Of a DNA stretch of 64,000 nucleotides, positions 35,686 to 44,977 are shown one piece after another. This stretch comes from an uncultured Ectothiorhodospiraceae bacterium. GTDB lineage: Bacteria > Pseudomonadota > Gammaproteobacteria > UBA6429 > Thiohalophilaceae. A program made the translations under genes and the position numbers. Location: positions 1 to 64,000 of the forward strand of contig CAMYMU010000033.1 in the NCBI GenBank assembly GCA_947259575.1. Direction: 5' to 3'. A model generated the notes under the pieces. That model searched no databases and had not been told where the DNA came from. It saw only the letters and a list, made by a program, of their open reading frames with translations. The number at the start of each line of letters is the position of its first letter. Within the stretch, counting starts at the first letter, position 1.

Positions 35686-37800
35686 ATGGTTGTTGATCAG
35701 TTTCAGAAAGTTTCAGACGCACTACCGGAAGCACTAATTCTTGTTACAGACCAGCTTGAGATTGTATCGGTTAATAAGGCAGCGTTAGAAGTTTTTGGTT
35801 GTCGTGCTGATGATGTATTGGGGAAAAGACTTCCTGAACTAACTTCGAATGAAGAAGAAAACCTTTTAGCGCAGTCTAAAATGTGGCTGCGCTCTCGTAA
35901 ACCCATTCCCGCAACGCTTAAATGGAGTGCGACCGCAGCAGGTCTTGGTGGTTGGTCATGTCACGGATTTTTATTAGAACCTGCGGCTGTGAGTGGAACA
36001 GGTTATGCGATCATACGGTGTATCGCAGGTAAAAAACCCTCTAAAGATTTCCTTGATTTAAATCGTGAATATAATAAACAAAAAGAGACCTTGCGTAAGT
36101 TACAAACTAGCCGTGATCAACTTTCTGCTGAGCATGAAAGAGCGCAAGTCACTCTTGAGAGTATTGGTGATGATGTTATTACAACAGATGAAAATGGCAC
36201 TATAGAATACCTTAACCCAATTGCAGAGATGCTAACTGGATGGAAAAACTCTGAATCAGTAGGTAAGGGGTTATTAGAAGTTTTAAACATTATAAATGAA
36301 GTAACACGTGAACCTGCAGAGGATCCTGTAACATTATGTTTGACTGAAGATAGAATCGTTGAATTAGCTAATCATACTGCACTGATTAATCGCACCGGAA
36401 TAGAATATATCATTGAGGACTCTGCTGCACCAATACGTGATCGTCGTGGCAAAGTAATTGGGGCAGTCATGGTGTTTCGTGATGTAACTGAGGAACGCCT
36501 TACCCAACGGCAGCTAAGATATCTTGCTCAGCACGATACATTAACGACACTGAATAACCGGCACTATTTTGAACAGGAGCTGGAAAAAGCAGTCCAGTTG
36601 GCACGTAGAGGCAATATCAATTTTGCTTTGCTTTATCTTGATTTGGATCAGTTCAAAGTTATCAATGATACTGCAGGTCATAGTGTTGGTGATGAATTAC
36701 TAAGAGAAGTAGCAGAAATATTTTCTAAAAGAGTGAGAAAGAGTGATGTTCTAGCTAGATTAGGCGGAGATGAGTTTGGTGTCTTACTAAGTGATGCCGA
36801 TTCTGATACCGCTAAAGAAGTAGCAGCGGCATTAGTCGCTGAGATGCAGGAATACACTTTTGAAAGTCAAGGTGTTCGTTATGAAATTAGTACCAGCATC
36901 GGCATTGCAACAATTAATAATGAAACAAGCTCTTCAGCAGAGGTTTTACGTTTAGCTGACATTGCCTGTTATATCGCAAAACGAGCTGGTAGAAACCGTT
37001 ATCACGTTTATGCAGGCGATGATACCCAGGAAATATCTGCAATGGGTGAGTTAAAGCTTGCGACTGATATAAAGCAGGCATTATCGGAAAGAAGGTTTAT
37101 CTTGCATTACCAACCTATTAAAGCCATTCAGCTAGAAGAGCCAACTAGTCATTTTGAAGTTTTATTACGGCTTAAGGGTGACAATGGAGCACTAATTAGT
37201 CCTGCAATTTTTATCCCAACGGCAGAACGATTTAATCTCATGGCTAAGATTGATATGTGGGTTGTGACTGAAGCAATCAGTGTGTTAGCAGAATTGCAAG
37301 CAGCAGGACGTGACGTCGTATTCTCGATCAATCTGTCTGGCACATCTTTGGGTGATCAGGCGCTGCAAGATTGCATTAAATCAAGTATGTCCCAACACGA
37401 GCTGGCAGGGGGTAGCTTGATATTTGAGGTAACTGAAACAGCGGCAGTTTCGGTTGCTACGTTAGAACAAACAACAGAATTTATGCAGCACCTTCGCTCC
37501 AAAGGATGTAAGTTTTCACTTGATGATTTTGGTACGGGTTTTAGTTCTTTTGCATACCTTAAATATTTACCTGTCGATTATGTAAAGATCGATGGCACTT
37601 TTGTTCGGGATATCCTTAAGGACCCTGTTGATCAGGCAATGGTGCGATCGATTAATCAAATAAGCCATTCACTAGGTAAGAAAACGGTTGCTGAGTTTGT
37701 AGAGTCTAAGGAAATTCTTGATCAGATTAAGATTATCGGTGTTGATTATGCTCAAGGTTACCACCTCGGTAAGCCGGAAGCTGAAATTGCCTTGGACTAG
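35686..37800 (+). CDS. PAS-PAS-GGDEF-EAL cyclic di-GMP enzyme
   Basis: 704 residues, soluble. PAS domains lie at about 5-115 and 160-275, joined by a coiled coil rich in Glu/Gln/Lys. The GGDEF domain has an intact RLGGDEF, with RKSD exactly five residues before it, matching the inhibitory I-site. The EAL domain reads FEVLLRL (Glu kept, EVL not EAL), FEVTETAAV and DDFGTGFSSFAYLKYLPVDYVKIDGTFV, so the phosphodiesterase residues appear present. It may do either reaction, set by the PAS domains or the MOD1 partner. Targets such as motility, biofilm or T6SS cannot be inferred. Confidence 0.93.
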   Translation: MVVDQFQKVSDALPEALILVTDQLEIVSVNKAALEVFGCRADDVLGKRLPELTSNEEENLLAQSKMWLRSRKPIPATLKWSATAAGLGGWSCHGFLLEPAAVSGTGYAIIRCIAGKKPSKDFLDLNREYNKQKETLRKLQTSRDQLSAEHERAQVTLESIGDDVITTDENGTIEYLNPIAEMLTGWKNSESVGKGLLEVLNIINEVTREPAEDPVTLCLTEDRIVELANHTALINRTGIEYIIEDSAAPIRDRRGKVIGAVMVFRDVTEERLTQRQLRYLAQHDTLTTLNNRHYFEQELEKAVQLARRGNINFALLYLDLDQFKVINDTAGHSVGDELLREVAEIFSKRVRKSDVLARLGGDEFGVLLSDADSDTAKEVAAALVAEMQEYTFESQGVRYEISTSIGIATINNETSSSAEVLRLADIACYIAKRAGRNRYHVYAGDDTQEISAMGELKLATDIKQALSERRFILHYQPIKAIQLEEPTSHFEVLLRLKGDNGALISPAIFIPTAERFNLMAKIDMWVVTEAISVLAELQAAGRDVVFSINLSGTSLGDQALQDCIKSSMSQHELAGGSLIFEVTETAAVSVATLEQTTEFMQHLRSKGCKFSLDDFGTGFSSFAYLKYLPVDYVKIDGTFVRDILKDPVDQAMVRSINQISHSLGKKTVAEFVESKEILDQIKIIGVDYAQGYHLGKPEAEIALD

Positions 37801-37847
37801 TCGTTAAGCATGAAAGCGATCTGAACTTCTGAACTCGCGATTTGTAT

Positions 37848-38093
37848 CGAAGCGTAGGAAATGCTGCGTGGAATCCAGAGGATTCCGAGGCAGTGTCGAC
37901 AGGCCATGCCTAACTATTTGCTCGAAATTTGAAGAGATGATCATAAGTTTAAGGTAATTGGCGCGCGACCGTAGCGAAGCGTAGGAAATGCTGCGTGGAA
38001 TCCGTAGGATTCCGAGGCAGTGCCGACAGGCCATGCCTGACCATTTGCGCGAAACATGAAGAAATGATTATAAGTTTAAGGAAATTGGCGCGC
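37848..38093. repeat. Two tandem ~119-bp repeats in the tRNA-Arg 3' flank
   Basis: Copies at 37848-37966 and 37975-38093 share the same order of motifs: CGAAGCGTAGG, a GGAATCC/GGATTCC hairpin, AGGCCATGCCT, TAAGTTTAAGG and finally TTGGCGCGC. The last motif is the 3' end of tRNA-Arg itself (read on the minus strand), so each copy carries a fragment of the tRNA tail. This recalls the rtT repeats behind tyrT in E. coli. No reading frame is conserved. Confidence 0.8.
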
Positions 38094-38162
38094 CCGACAG
38101 GAGTCGAACCTGTGACCTCCGCCTTCGGAGGGCGGCACTCTATCCAACTGAGCTACGGGCGC
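38086..38162 (-). tRNA. tRNA-Arg (anticodon CCG)
   Basis: The minus strand reads GCGCCCGTAGCTCAGTTGG at the 5' end, an anticodon arm CCGCC-CTCCGAA-GGCGG with anticodon CCG, a T-arm with GGTTCGAATCC, and the acceptor CGGGCGC followed by G and an encoded CCA. It is nearly identical to the enterobacterial tRNA-Arg(CCG). It lies between the GGDEF-EAL gene and the cytochrome gene. Confidence 0.97.
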
Positions 38163-38321
38163 ATTTTGTAAGGCGGGTAGCTTACCGTTACACCGGGTAC
38201 CCGTCTATATATATAGTATGTGGCATTTTACCGGGTAGATTAAACAGGTATACTACGCAAAATTTTAGGTGGATTCTAGAAAGTTTCCATAAAATCAATA
38301 AGTTAAGATTTGAGGTGAATT

Positions 38322-38798
38322 GTGAGCACTAAAGATTCTGATTTTTATAGAACGCTGACCCTGGTTTTGGCCGCTTTGGGTGTCTTTTTCGTGATAATCA
38401 TCATTGCTGCAGTGATGATCACGAGCAACGATGATACGGCTAGTGCGCCAACGGATCCACGTATTGAAGCGAAAACAAATGCGCTGATTGCCCAGGTTGG
38501 TGAGGTTAACACAGACCCAGCTGCTGCGGCTGCGAGTGTTACGCCTGCCGGTGGTGCCTTTGATGATGAATCAGCCTACAACGGTAAGTGTGCAAGTTGC
38601 CACGGTTCGGGTGTTTTGGGTGCTCCAAAAGTGGGTGACAAAGCAGCATGGAAAGATCGAATTGCTGCAGGCAACAGCTCGCTCTATAACAACGCAATTA
38701 ATGGTAAAGGCAGTATGCCAGCCAAGGGTGGCCACGCTAGTCTGAGTGATGATGACGTGAAGGCAATTGTTGACTATATGGTTAACAAGAGTAAGTAA
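38322..38798 (+). CDS. Membrane-anchored cytochrome c5-like protein
   Basis: 158 residues from a GTG. One N-terminal membrane helix (LTLVLAALGVFFVIIIIAAVMI) anchors it, then an Ala/Thr-rich linker leads to a cytochrome c domain with the heme motif CASCH and a distal Met in GKGSMPAKGG. It is a periplasmic electron carrier of the cytochrome c5/c555 type. A terminator follows the stop. Confidence 0.92.
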   Translation: MSTKDSDFYRTLTLVLAALGVFFVIIIIAAVMITSNDDTASAPTDPRIEAKTNALIAQVGEVNTDPAAAAASVTPAGGAFDDESAYNGKCASCHGSGVLGAPKVGDKAAWKDRIAAGNSSLYNNAINGKGSMPAKGGHASLSDDDVKAIVDYMVNKSK

Positions 38799-38819
38799 AT
38801 TGCTTTAAGGTTGAATGAA

Positions 38820-38846
38820 AAGGCCACCCGAAGGTGGCCTTTTTTT
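38820..38846. terminator. Bidirectional intrinsic terminator
   Basis: AAGGCCACC-CGAA-GGTGGCCTT is a perfect 9-bp stem with a tetraloop, followed by a T-run on the + strand and preceded by A residues that serve the minus strand. It ends the cytochrome gene and also sits at the stop of the convergent rep gene. Confidence 0.92.
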
Positions 38847-40860
38847 ATGAGTTGCTAAACAGCATGGAGCGAAGCTGGGCAAGTTGCTGGTTGCCATGTT
38901 CGATACGTTCCTCTCCTTCCAGGTCACTATTAACACCGCGTCGCTGAATACATTCTTCGGGTAGTTCTTCGATAAAACGACTCGGTTCACAGGTTTCTGC
39001 ATTACCAAAGCGTTTACGTTGTAACGCATAGGATAAATTAAGTTTTCGTTGAGCACGGGTGAGGCCTACATAAGCAAGGCGACGTTCTTCCTCGATACTC
39101 TCATCTTCAATACTGTTCTTGTGTGGGAGAATATTCTCTTCCATACCGACCAGGTAAACGACAGGGAACTCCAGACCTTTTGCCGCATGCAAAGTCATCA
39201 AACTAACACAGTTTGAATTGTTTTCATCGTCACGATCAAGTAAATCGATCAGTGTAAGTTTACTGACTATTTCCGATAAAGTATTAGTGATATTATTCGC
39301 CGAAATACGTTTTATCATGGCGAGCAAGTCATTGACATTATTTATCTTACGCATTGCTGATTCTTCATCAGGCTGTGTATCGTGTAGCCAGCCTTCATAA
39401 TCAAGATCAGAAATTATTTTCATAAATAAAGTATCTGGACTATCTGACTCAACTAGCATATTCATATTTGACAGCCAGACACGCAGCTCTATTAAGCGTT
39501 TGTAGGCACGAGGTGGGACAGCCTTTTCGAGATCGTCATGCTCTAATGCCTCGATTAGGCGTAGGCGTTGTTCTGATGCAAACTGAACCAGTTTTTGCAC
39601 ACTGTTTGTACCTAACTCGCGCCGTGGTGTGTTTATAATTCTTAATAGTGCAGTATCGTCATCTGGGTTGGTGACAATACGCAGATAGGCCATGACATCT
39701 TTGATTTCGCTATAAGCAAAAAATGACAAGCCGCCACTTAAGTAATAAGGAATATTTTTTTCACGCAGCTGCTGTTCAAACATGCGTGATTGGTGATTAC
39801 TGCGATACAATATAGCGTAGTCACTGAACTGGCTGCGATTTTGAAACATGTGGTGCTGTAAGTCAGCAACAACTTGCTCGGCCTCACGCTCGTCATCCTG
39901 GCTACTAATCAGAGTAATAGGATCACCTGGACCCAATTGGCTCCAGAGATTTTTCTCAAAAACATGCGGATTATTGGCTATTAATCGGTTTGCGGCAGTG
40001 AGGATATTACCGGTAGAACGATAGTTTTGCTCCAGTTTGACGACTTCAAGGTCAGGATAATCTTTTTGTAATTGCACAAGATTTTCAGGTCTGGCACCAC
40101 GCCAGGCGTAAATAGATTGATCATCGTCACCGACCACCGTGAAATTACTGTGTGGTCCATTTAGTAACTTGATAAATTCAAACTGACACATATTAGTGTC
40201 CTGATATTCATCAACCAGCAGATGACGAATCATTACTTGCTGATCATGGCGGTAACCAGCATCCGTTTTAAGTTTTACAACGGGTTTAAAAATAAGATCG
40301 TCAAAGTCAAAGGCATTAAATGTGGTTAAAGCCTCTTCATATTTGCTATAGACGTTTGCCGCCGTGGTTGAAATTGGATCATTATGCTGCAGGCGAATTA
40401 CATCATCGACTGTGAGCATGTCCTGCTTCCAGTCACTGATCTTCCATTGAACTTTTTCAGAGAGATTGCCAGGGTCACCATAATCGCGACGCATGATATC
40501 TTTGATCAATGACAGGCTATCACCAGCATCATAGATACTGAAATTTCTTTTACGCTCATACAGTTTTGTATTGGCTCGAATCAGTTTCAGACCCAGTGTA
40601 TGGAAAGTAGAGATATGAACTGACTTAGCGGTAACCTCGTCAAGCAGCTCGGCAACCCTCGATTGCATTTCACGCGCAGCTTTGTTGGTAAACGTTACTG
40701 CGATGATGGTGCTTGGGTCATAGAGCTGTTGATTAATCAGGTGTGCAATTTTTTGGGTCAAGACACGGGTTTTACCACTTCCGGCACCGGCCAGGACGAG
40801 TAAAGGGGACGTGACATGTTGTACTGCCCGGTTCTGTTCTGCATTTAATTGATTCGACAT
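38845..40860 (-). CDS. rep: ATP-dependent DNA helicase Rep
   Basis: 671 residues, the expected Rep length. It has the UvrD/Rep motifs: LNAEQNRAVQHV, Walker A AGAGSGKTRVL, ITVTFTNKAAREM (here AVTFTNKAAREM), LLVDEYQDTN, VGDDDQSIYAWRGA, LEQNYRST and the LMTLHAAKGLEFPVVYLVGMEE motif. YVGLTRAQ is near the end. Rep is a 3'-5' helicase that helps replication forks pass protein roadblocks. The gene ends in the shared terminator with cytochrome c. Confidence 0.97.
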   Translation of the reverse strand: MSNQLNAEQNRAVQHVTSPLLVLAGAGSGKTRVLTQKIAHLINQQLYDPSTIIAVTFTNKAAREMQSRVAELLDEVTAKSVHISTFHTLGLKLIRANTKLYERKRNFSIYDAGDSLSLIKDIMRRDYGDPGNLSEKVQWKISDWKQDMLTVDDVIRLQHNDPISTTAANVYSKYEEALTTFNAFDFDDLIFKPVVKLKTDAGYRHDQQVMIRHLLVDEYQDTNMCQFEFIKLLNGPHSNFTVVGDDDQSIYAWRGARPENLVQLQKDYPDLEVVKLEQNYRSTGNILTAANRLIANNPHVFEKNLWSQLGPGDPITLISSQDDEREAEQVVADLQHHMFQNRSQFSDYAILYRSNHQSRMFEQQLREKNIPYYLSGGLSFFAYSEIKDVMAYLRIVTNPDDDTALLRIINTPRRELGTNSVQKLVQFASEQRLRLIEALEHDDLEKAVPPRAYKRLIELRVWLSNMNMLVESDSPDTLFMKIISDLDYEGWLHDTQPDEESAMRKINNVNDLLAMIKRISANNITNTLSEIVSKLTLIDLLDRDDENNSNCVSLMTLHAAKGLEFPVVYLVGMEENILPHKNSIEDESIEEERRLAYVGLTRAQRKLNLSYALQRKRFGNAETCEPSRFIEELPEECIQRRGVNSDLEGEERIEHGNQQLAQLRSMLFSNS

Positions 40861-40911
40861 GAAGTCGTTATTGTAAGCGATATTAAATTAATGTCGATCT
40901 TGACTTTAGAC

Positions 40912-41439
40912 TTATTCCGATGACTCTAATTTAAAGTCTGAGATGACCGCGACCGCATCTGGAACTTTCTGGCTTAGATCCCATTCACCTGCGGTGATCG
41001 ATAAAATTAGGCGATTGCAGACATAATGCCGCTGTTTACGTGTCTTACTTGATAGCTCTGACCGGAAGCTGGTCACACTATTGTGGATCAGTGTTTCGAT
41101 ATCTAGTGTAAATTTAACTGCGCCGAAATCGGTATGTTGTTCCTGGATCGATTTAGCAACGATGTCCTGGATACGTTTGGATTTTTCAACAATAGGGTTA
41201 TTGGGTGTTTGCCAGGTCTGTTTGGCATGCTCAGCTGATTCTCCCAAGTGTTTAAACTCATCCGCACAATCCAGCAGCAGGGTGTAGGTCATTTGTTCAC
41301 GTAAATAAATCTGACCCACCGCATTCATAACGGACTGGGCTTGTTCATGATCAACGGCAGGGCTAGCTTCCAGCTGAGACGTGAATGTCAGGTACAATAG
41401 AGAGGCTGCGAAAGAATTCAAAATACGGTGTAACGCCAT
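40912..41439 (-). CDS. Exported hypothetical protein
   Basis: 175 residues with a probable signal peptide (LNSFAASLLYLTFTSQLEAS). The mature protein is helical with two Cys (LLLDCADEF and YVCNRLI) that could form a disulfide. No family recognised. It lies upstream of rep on the same strand, but the gap contains no clear coupling. Confidence 0.6.
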   Translation of the reverse strand: MALHRILNSFAASLLYLTFTSQLEASPAVDHEQAQSVMNAVGQIYLREQMTYTLLLDCADEFKHLGESAEHAKQTWQTPNNPIVEKSKRIQDIVAKSIQEQHTDFGAVKFTLDIETLIHNSVTSFRSELSSKTRKQRHYVCNRLILSITAGEWDLSQKVPDAVAVISDFKLESSE

Positions 41440-41618
41440 AAGCCAATACTAATCGAAGAATAGGCAGGATAGTAAGCGTATCAAGCTATTCTAATCAGGC
41501 TAATCCAAGATGTAGATACCAACATTTACAATGTGTCAGCGCTGTCGCAAAACAAGACAATAACCTGATTTTTGTTATATGATGCAATGAAATCATAAGG
41601 ATAAGAAAGCATAAGACC

Positions 41619-44519
41619 ATGGGAAAGTGGCTTTTTACCATACTATTCGTATGGACTATATCATCCCCCGCCAACGCAAATGTCTACCATGATAGTAATC
41701 TGGACTGGCAGACTATTGAAACCAAGCATTTTCTTATCCACTTCCATGATGGCGAAGAGCAGATCGTCCGCGATTTCATTCCCATCGCCAATAAAATTCA
41801 CGATGAAGTGACTAACTACTTAAGCTGGGTCCCCCGGGATAAAGTGGATGTGGTTTTTACCGATGAATTCGATATCTCCAATGGCTGGGCCACAGTCTTT
41901 CCTAACACTAACACTCATATCTTTATATCAGCACCTGATGAAGTAAATAGCCTTGAGGATCACAATGGTTGGTTGGAGATGGTATTCCTTCACGAGTACA
42001 TTCACATAGTCCATCTCGATAAGGCGCGCGGTGCACCACTCACTCTTCGTAAAGTATTTGGTCGAGAAGGCTTATTTATTCCAACGGTTTTTCCTAATGC
42101 CTATCAACCTGGGTGGTTCATAGAAGGAATGGCTACTTACGGTGAAACCAGCCGTAAACAAGGTATAGGTCGCGGACAAAGCTCTTACTACGAGATGCTC
42201 ATGCGTGGTGAAGTCATGGGTGGTGTCAAAGAGTTAAGGCGTATCAATCAACCGATTGGCTCCTGGCCTGGCGGTATGATTCGTTATCTTTATGGTGTTA
42301 ACTACCATTACTTCATTCGGGATAAGTATGGAGATAAACAGATCCGTAACATGGTCGAAGGTCTATCCGATAACATTGTGCCTTTTAGAATTGATTCAAA
42401 TACCAGAAATACGTTTGGCAAAGATCTCGATGGGATGTGGGCGGAGTTTAATAGTTATCTACATGAGCGCCATGATCCGGTAATTGAAAGAATCAAGGCC
42501 GATGGTCTGGTTGCCGGAACGGCACTTAGTGATGATGGTTATAAAGCTGAGTCACTACGCACTTTAGGTGATCAGGTCTTTTATGTTTCGTTTAATGGAC
42601 GTAGTCATTCTGCATTAATGCGTTCCGTAAAAGGTCAGCCGGCGGAGAAGATAAGAGACATCAACTTCGGGGCAAGACTGGATGTACACAAGGACAAGGG
42701 TATCCTTATCACGCAGCCCGAGGTATGTCGGAATGCACGTATTTACTATGATATTTATCGTGTCGATACGGACGGCGATGATTATAGCCGCCTGACCGAT
42801 TGTGCTCGTTACCGACAAGCGGTCTGGTCTAGTAAGGGTGATCGGATCATTGCGGTACACAATGAGCTTGGTATCAATAGCCTGGATATTCTGGATGAGA
42901 ATGCCAAGCTCATAGAAAAAATTTGGTCAGGTGATGATGGTCAACAAATTGGCCAAATGAGTTATTCGCCTACAGAAGATAAAATCATAGCCAGTGTCTG
43001 GCGGAAAAATCAGGGATGGAATCTTGAGCTGTTTGACCTTGCCACACGTGTGTGGACTGCAGTGACAAACGATAAATTTATTCAGAGTTATCCTGTTTTT
43101 TCTGCGGATGGTCAGTCGGTCATTTACAGCGCAGACTACGATGGAATCTATAATGTATACCAACGACAAATTACAGATAACACGCGATCAAAGTTAACCA
43201 ACTTGTTAGGCGGTGCTTTCTATCCAGCTTATACCAGTAATGGTCTTTACTATCTGGGTTATCAACCACAAGGTTATGATTTATTTCATATTACAGAGCC
43301 CAAGGTCCTCGCGACATCCGCTAAATCTGCCGAACCCACACAGGAATCGTCCTCGATGGGTGAATTAATGCCGGTTGCGTTTAAGGCAAAACCAGAAACA
43401 GAAACAAAGGATTACTCAGAGCCATCATTAGTCGCAAAAGAGTATTCGCCCTGGAAAAGTGTGACTCCTTCATGGTGGCTACCTTACTTTTTGGTGGATG
43501 ATCAACGTACTGAGTTAGGTGCGCAGACGTTTGGTAACGACGCTTTGAATCGTCATTCATATTCTGTTTTCCTGGCCTATGATTTTGAGAATGAATGGTT
43601 TACCGGTAGTCTGGATTATTTCTATGATGGCTTTTGGCCAATTCTGCATTTCGGTTTATCAAGAGAAACCGATCTGTTTGTCGATGGAAATGATGAACCC
43701 ACTAAGATTCGTGCTGAAAAACAGGCTTTATTAGAAGCGATTATCCCTTTCACCTCAGTTGATAATGTATTGTATGTTCATACTGCTGTATCAACCGAGC
43801 GTAACAAAGACGTTTGGAATGCACCGACCACCGCAGGTACGCCAGATGCGAGAGATGATTTTGTTGGGATCGGCCTACGTTATATATCGGCTAACAGATA
43901 CCCGTTATCGGTAAGTCGTAGTGAAGGACGTGAACTGCGTCTCGTCTACGAAGACACTGATGCAATCGGCAATAGTGATAACAAGGGACAGATTCTGGTT
44001 GGCGAGTGGCGAGAGTTTTTGCATCTTGGTCGTGAGCATGTGCTTGCACTTCGTTTGGTCGAAGGACGCGGTGAAGATAATTCATCTCCATTTCGTCTAG
44101 GGGGCAACCAGTCTGATAATCCCTTTGCTTTCGGTACAGGTGGTATTGCACCACTTTTCGATGAACGAGAATATTCACTCCGAGGTTATGACGAAGGTCG
44201 CTCGCAACTGATTGGTAGAAATATGCGACTCTTCTCTGCCGAATATCGTTTCCCAGTTTGGCGCATTGAGCATGGTTGGATGTCACCGCCATTTGGTTTT
44301 AATCAAATTCACGGTACCGTTTTTTACGATACAGGTGGCGTCTGGGCTAATACTGAATCAAAGCCCGATACCTATTATGATAGTGTCGGTTTTGAACTAA
44401 ATACGGAGCTAGACTTACTTTATAATTTCAGGCTGCATGCTGTGCTAGGTTTTGCCAGCGGTCTGGATGATGTGATTGGTGAGGACAAGGTCTATCTCCG
44501 CATCGGCAGCCAGTTCTAA
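41619..44519 (+). CDS. Exported zinc metallopeptidase with beta-propeller and outer-membrane barrel domain
   Basis: 966 residues. A signal peptide (FTILFVWTISSPANAN) is followed by a peptidase domain with HEYIH in MVFLHEYIHIVHLDK near residue 125 and a downstream GWFIEGMATYGET that supplies the third zinc ligand, as in gluzincins. Residues ~300-560 hold repeated DxxGxxxxY blades like the TolB propeller. The C-terminal ~330 residues alternate short strands and end in YLRIGSQF, like a BamA/D15-type barrel. The protein probably sits in the outer membrane. The substrate is unknown. Confidence 0.8.
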   Translation: MGKWLFTILFVWTISSPANANVYHDSNLDWQTIETKHFLIHFHDGEEQIVRDFIPIANKIHDEVTNYLSWVPRDKVDVVFTDEFDISNGWATVFPNTNTHIFISAPDEVNSLEDHNGWLEMVFLHEYIHIVHLDKARGAPLTLRKVFGREGLFIPTVFPNAYQPGWFIEGMATYGETSRKQGIGRGQSSYYEMLMRGEVMGGVKELRRINQPIGSWPGGMIRYLYGVNYHYFIRDKYGDKQIRNMVEGLSDNIVPFRIDSNTRNTFGKDLDGMWAEFNSYLHERHDPVIERIKADGLVAGTALSDDGYKAESLRTLGDQVFYVSFNGRSHSALMRSVKGQPAEKIRDINFGARLDVHKDKGILITQPEVCRNARIYYDIYRVDTDGDDYSRLTDCARYRQAVWSSKGDRIIAVHNELGINSLDILDENAKLIEKIWSGDDGQQIGQMSYSPTEDKIIASVWRKNQGWNLELFDLATRVWTAVTNDKFIQSYPVFSADGQSVIYSADYDGIYNVYQRQITDNTRSKLTNLLGGAFYPAYTSNGLYYLGYQPQGYDLFHITEPKVLATSAKSAEPTQESSSMGELMPVAFKAKPETETKDYSEPSLVAKEYSPWKSVTPSWWLPYFLVDDQRTELGAQTFGNDALNRHSYSVFLAYDFENEWFTGSLDYFYDGFWPILHFGLSRETDLFVDGNDEPTKIRAEKQALLEAIIPFTSVDNVLYVHTAVSTERNKDVWNAPTTAGTPDARDDFVGIGLRYISANRYPLSVSRSEGRELRLVYEDTDAIGNSDNKGQILVGEWREFLHLGREHVLALRLVEGRGEDNSSPFRLGGNQSDNPFAFGTGGIAPLFDEREYSLRGYDEGRSQLIGRNMRLFSAEYRFPVWRIEHGWMSPPFGFNQIHGTVFYDTGGVWANTESKPDTYYDSVGFELNTELDLLYNFRLHAVLGFASGLDDVIGEDKVYLRIGSQF

Positions 44520-44560
44520 TCAAGCTTTTGAAAAATCCTCAGTCGGCACCATACGGCGTT

Positions 44561-44690
44561 AGAAACTATCTCATACCCAAGGGGCACACCGAAATGCTCA
44601 TTTACTAATAACTAAGTCGCTCTCGGCCATCCATGGCCTACGCGAACTAAGCACATCCATGTGCAAAACTTCGCTTTGTCGATAGTTTCT
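44561..44690. repeat. Nested palindromes in the 44.5-44.7 kb intergenic region
   Basis: AGAAACTATC at 44561-44570 is inverted as GATAGTTTCT at 44681-44690. Between them lie two small palindromes, GGCC-ATCCAT-GGCC (44625-44638) and GCAC-ATCCAT-GTGC (44651-44664), which share the same loop. The whole could fold as a branched hairpin and may be a dispersed repeat. No open frame or T-tract terminator is evident. Confidence 0.5.
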
Positions 44691-44733
44691 GCCTGGTCTG
44701 GCATCCACCTGAAAATCTTTCAATAGCTTGCTT

Positions 44734-44955
44734 TTATTTAAGTTTCTTTAGCTGCTTGAACCGATGGTTCTCATCAAAACATAATTCAAAATAACCGCTA
44801 ATACCATCTGCGACGACGAATTGTCGCAAGTGTTCTGCTGGAAATTCAATCCGTTGCCCATCAATACAGACTGCTGAGACTGACGTAGCCTGTCCGGAGT
44901 AATATTGCAGGTAGTCTTCAGCGCTTATCTGTAATCTGAACTGTACACAATTCAT
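44734..44955 (-). CDS. DUF2835 family protein
   Basis: 73 residues, the typical size. The pattern FRLQISAEDYLQYYSGQATSVSAVCIDGQRIEFPAEHLRQFVVADGISGYFELCFD matches DUF2835, a short gammaproteobacterial family of unknown function. It lies 22 bases downstream of the acyltransferase on the same strand and may be co-transcribed. Confidence 0.85.
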   Translation of the reverse strand: MNCVQFRLQISAEDYLQYYSGQATSVSAVCIDGQRIEFPAEHLRQFVVADGISGYFELCFDENHRFKQLKKLK

Positions 44956-44977
44956 TGGAGTGGCTCTGTTGATATTT

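Noticed and set aside
37848..38093. CRISPR-like array
   Set aside because: Only two long imperfect repeats with an 8-base gap and no spacers; they are tandem duplications of the tRNA flank.
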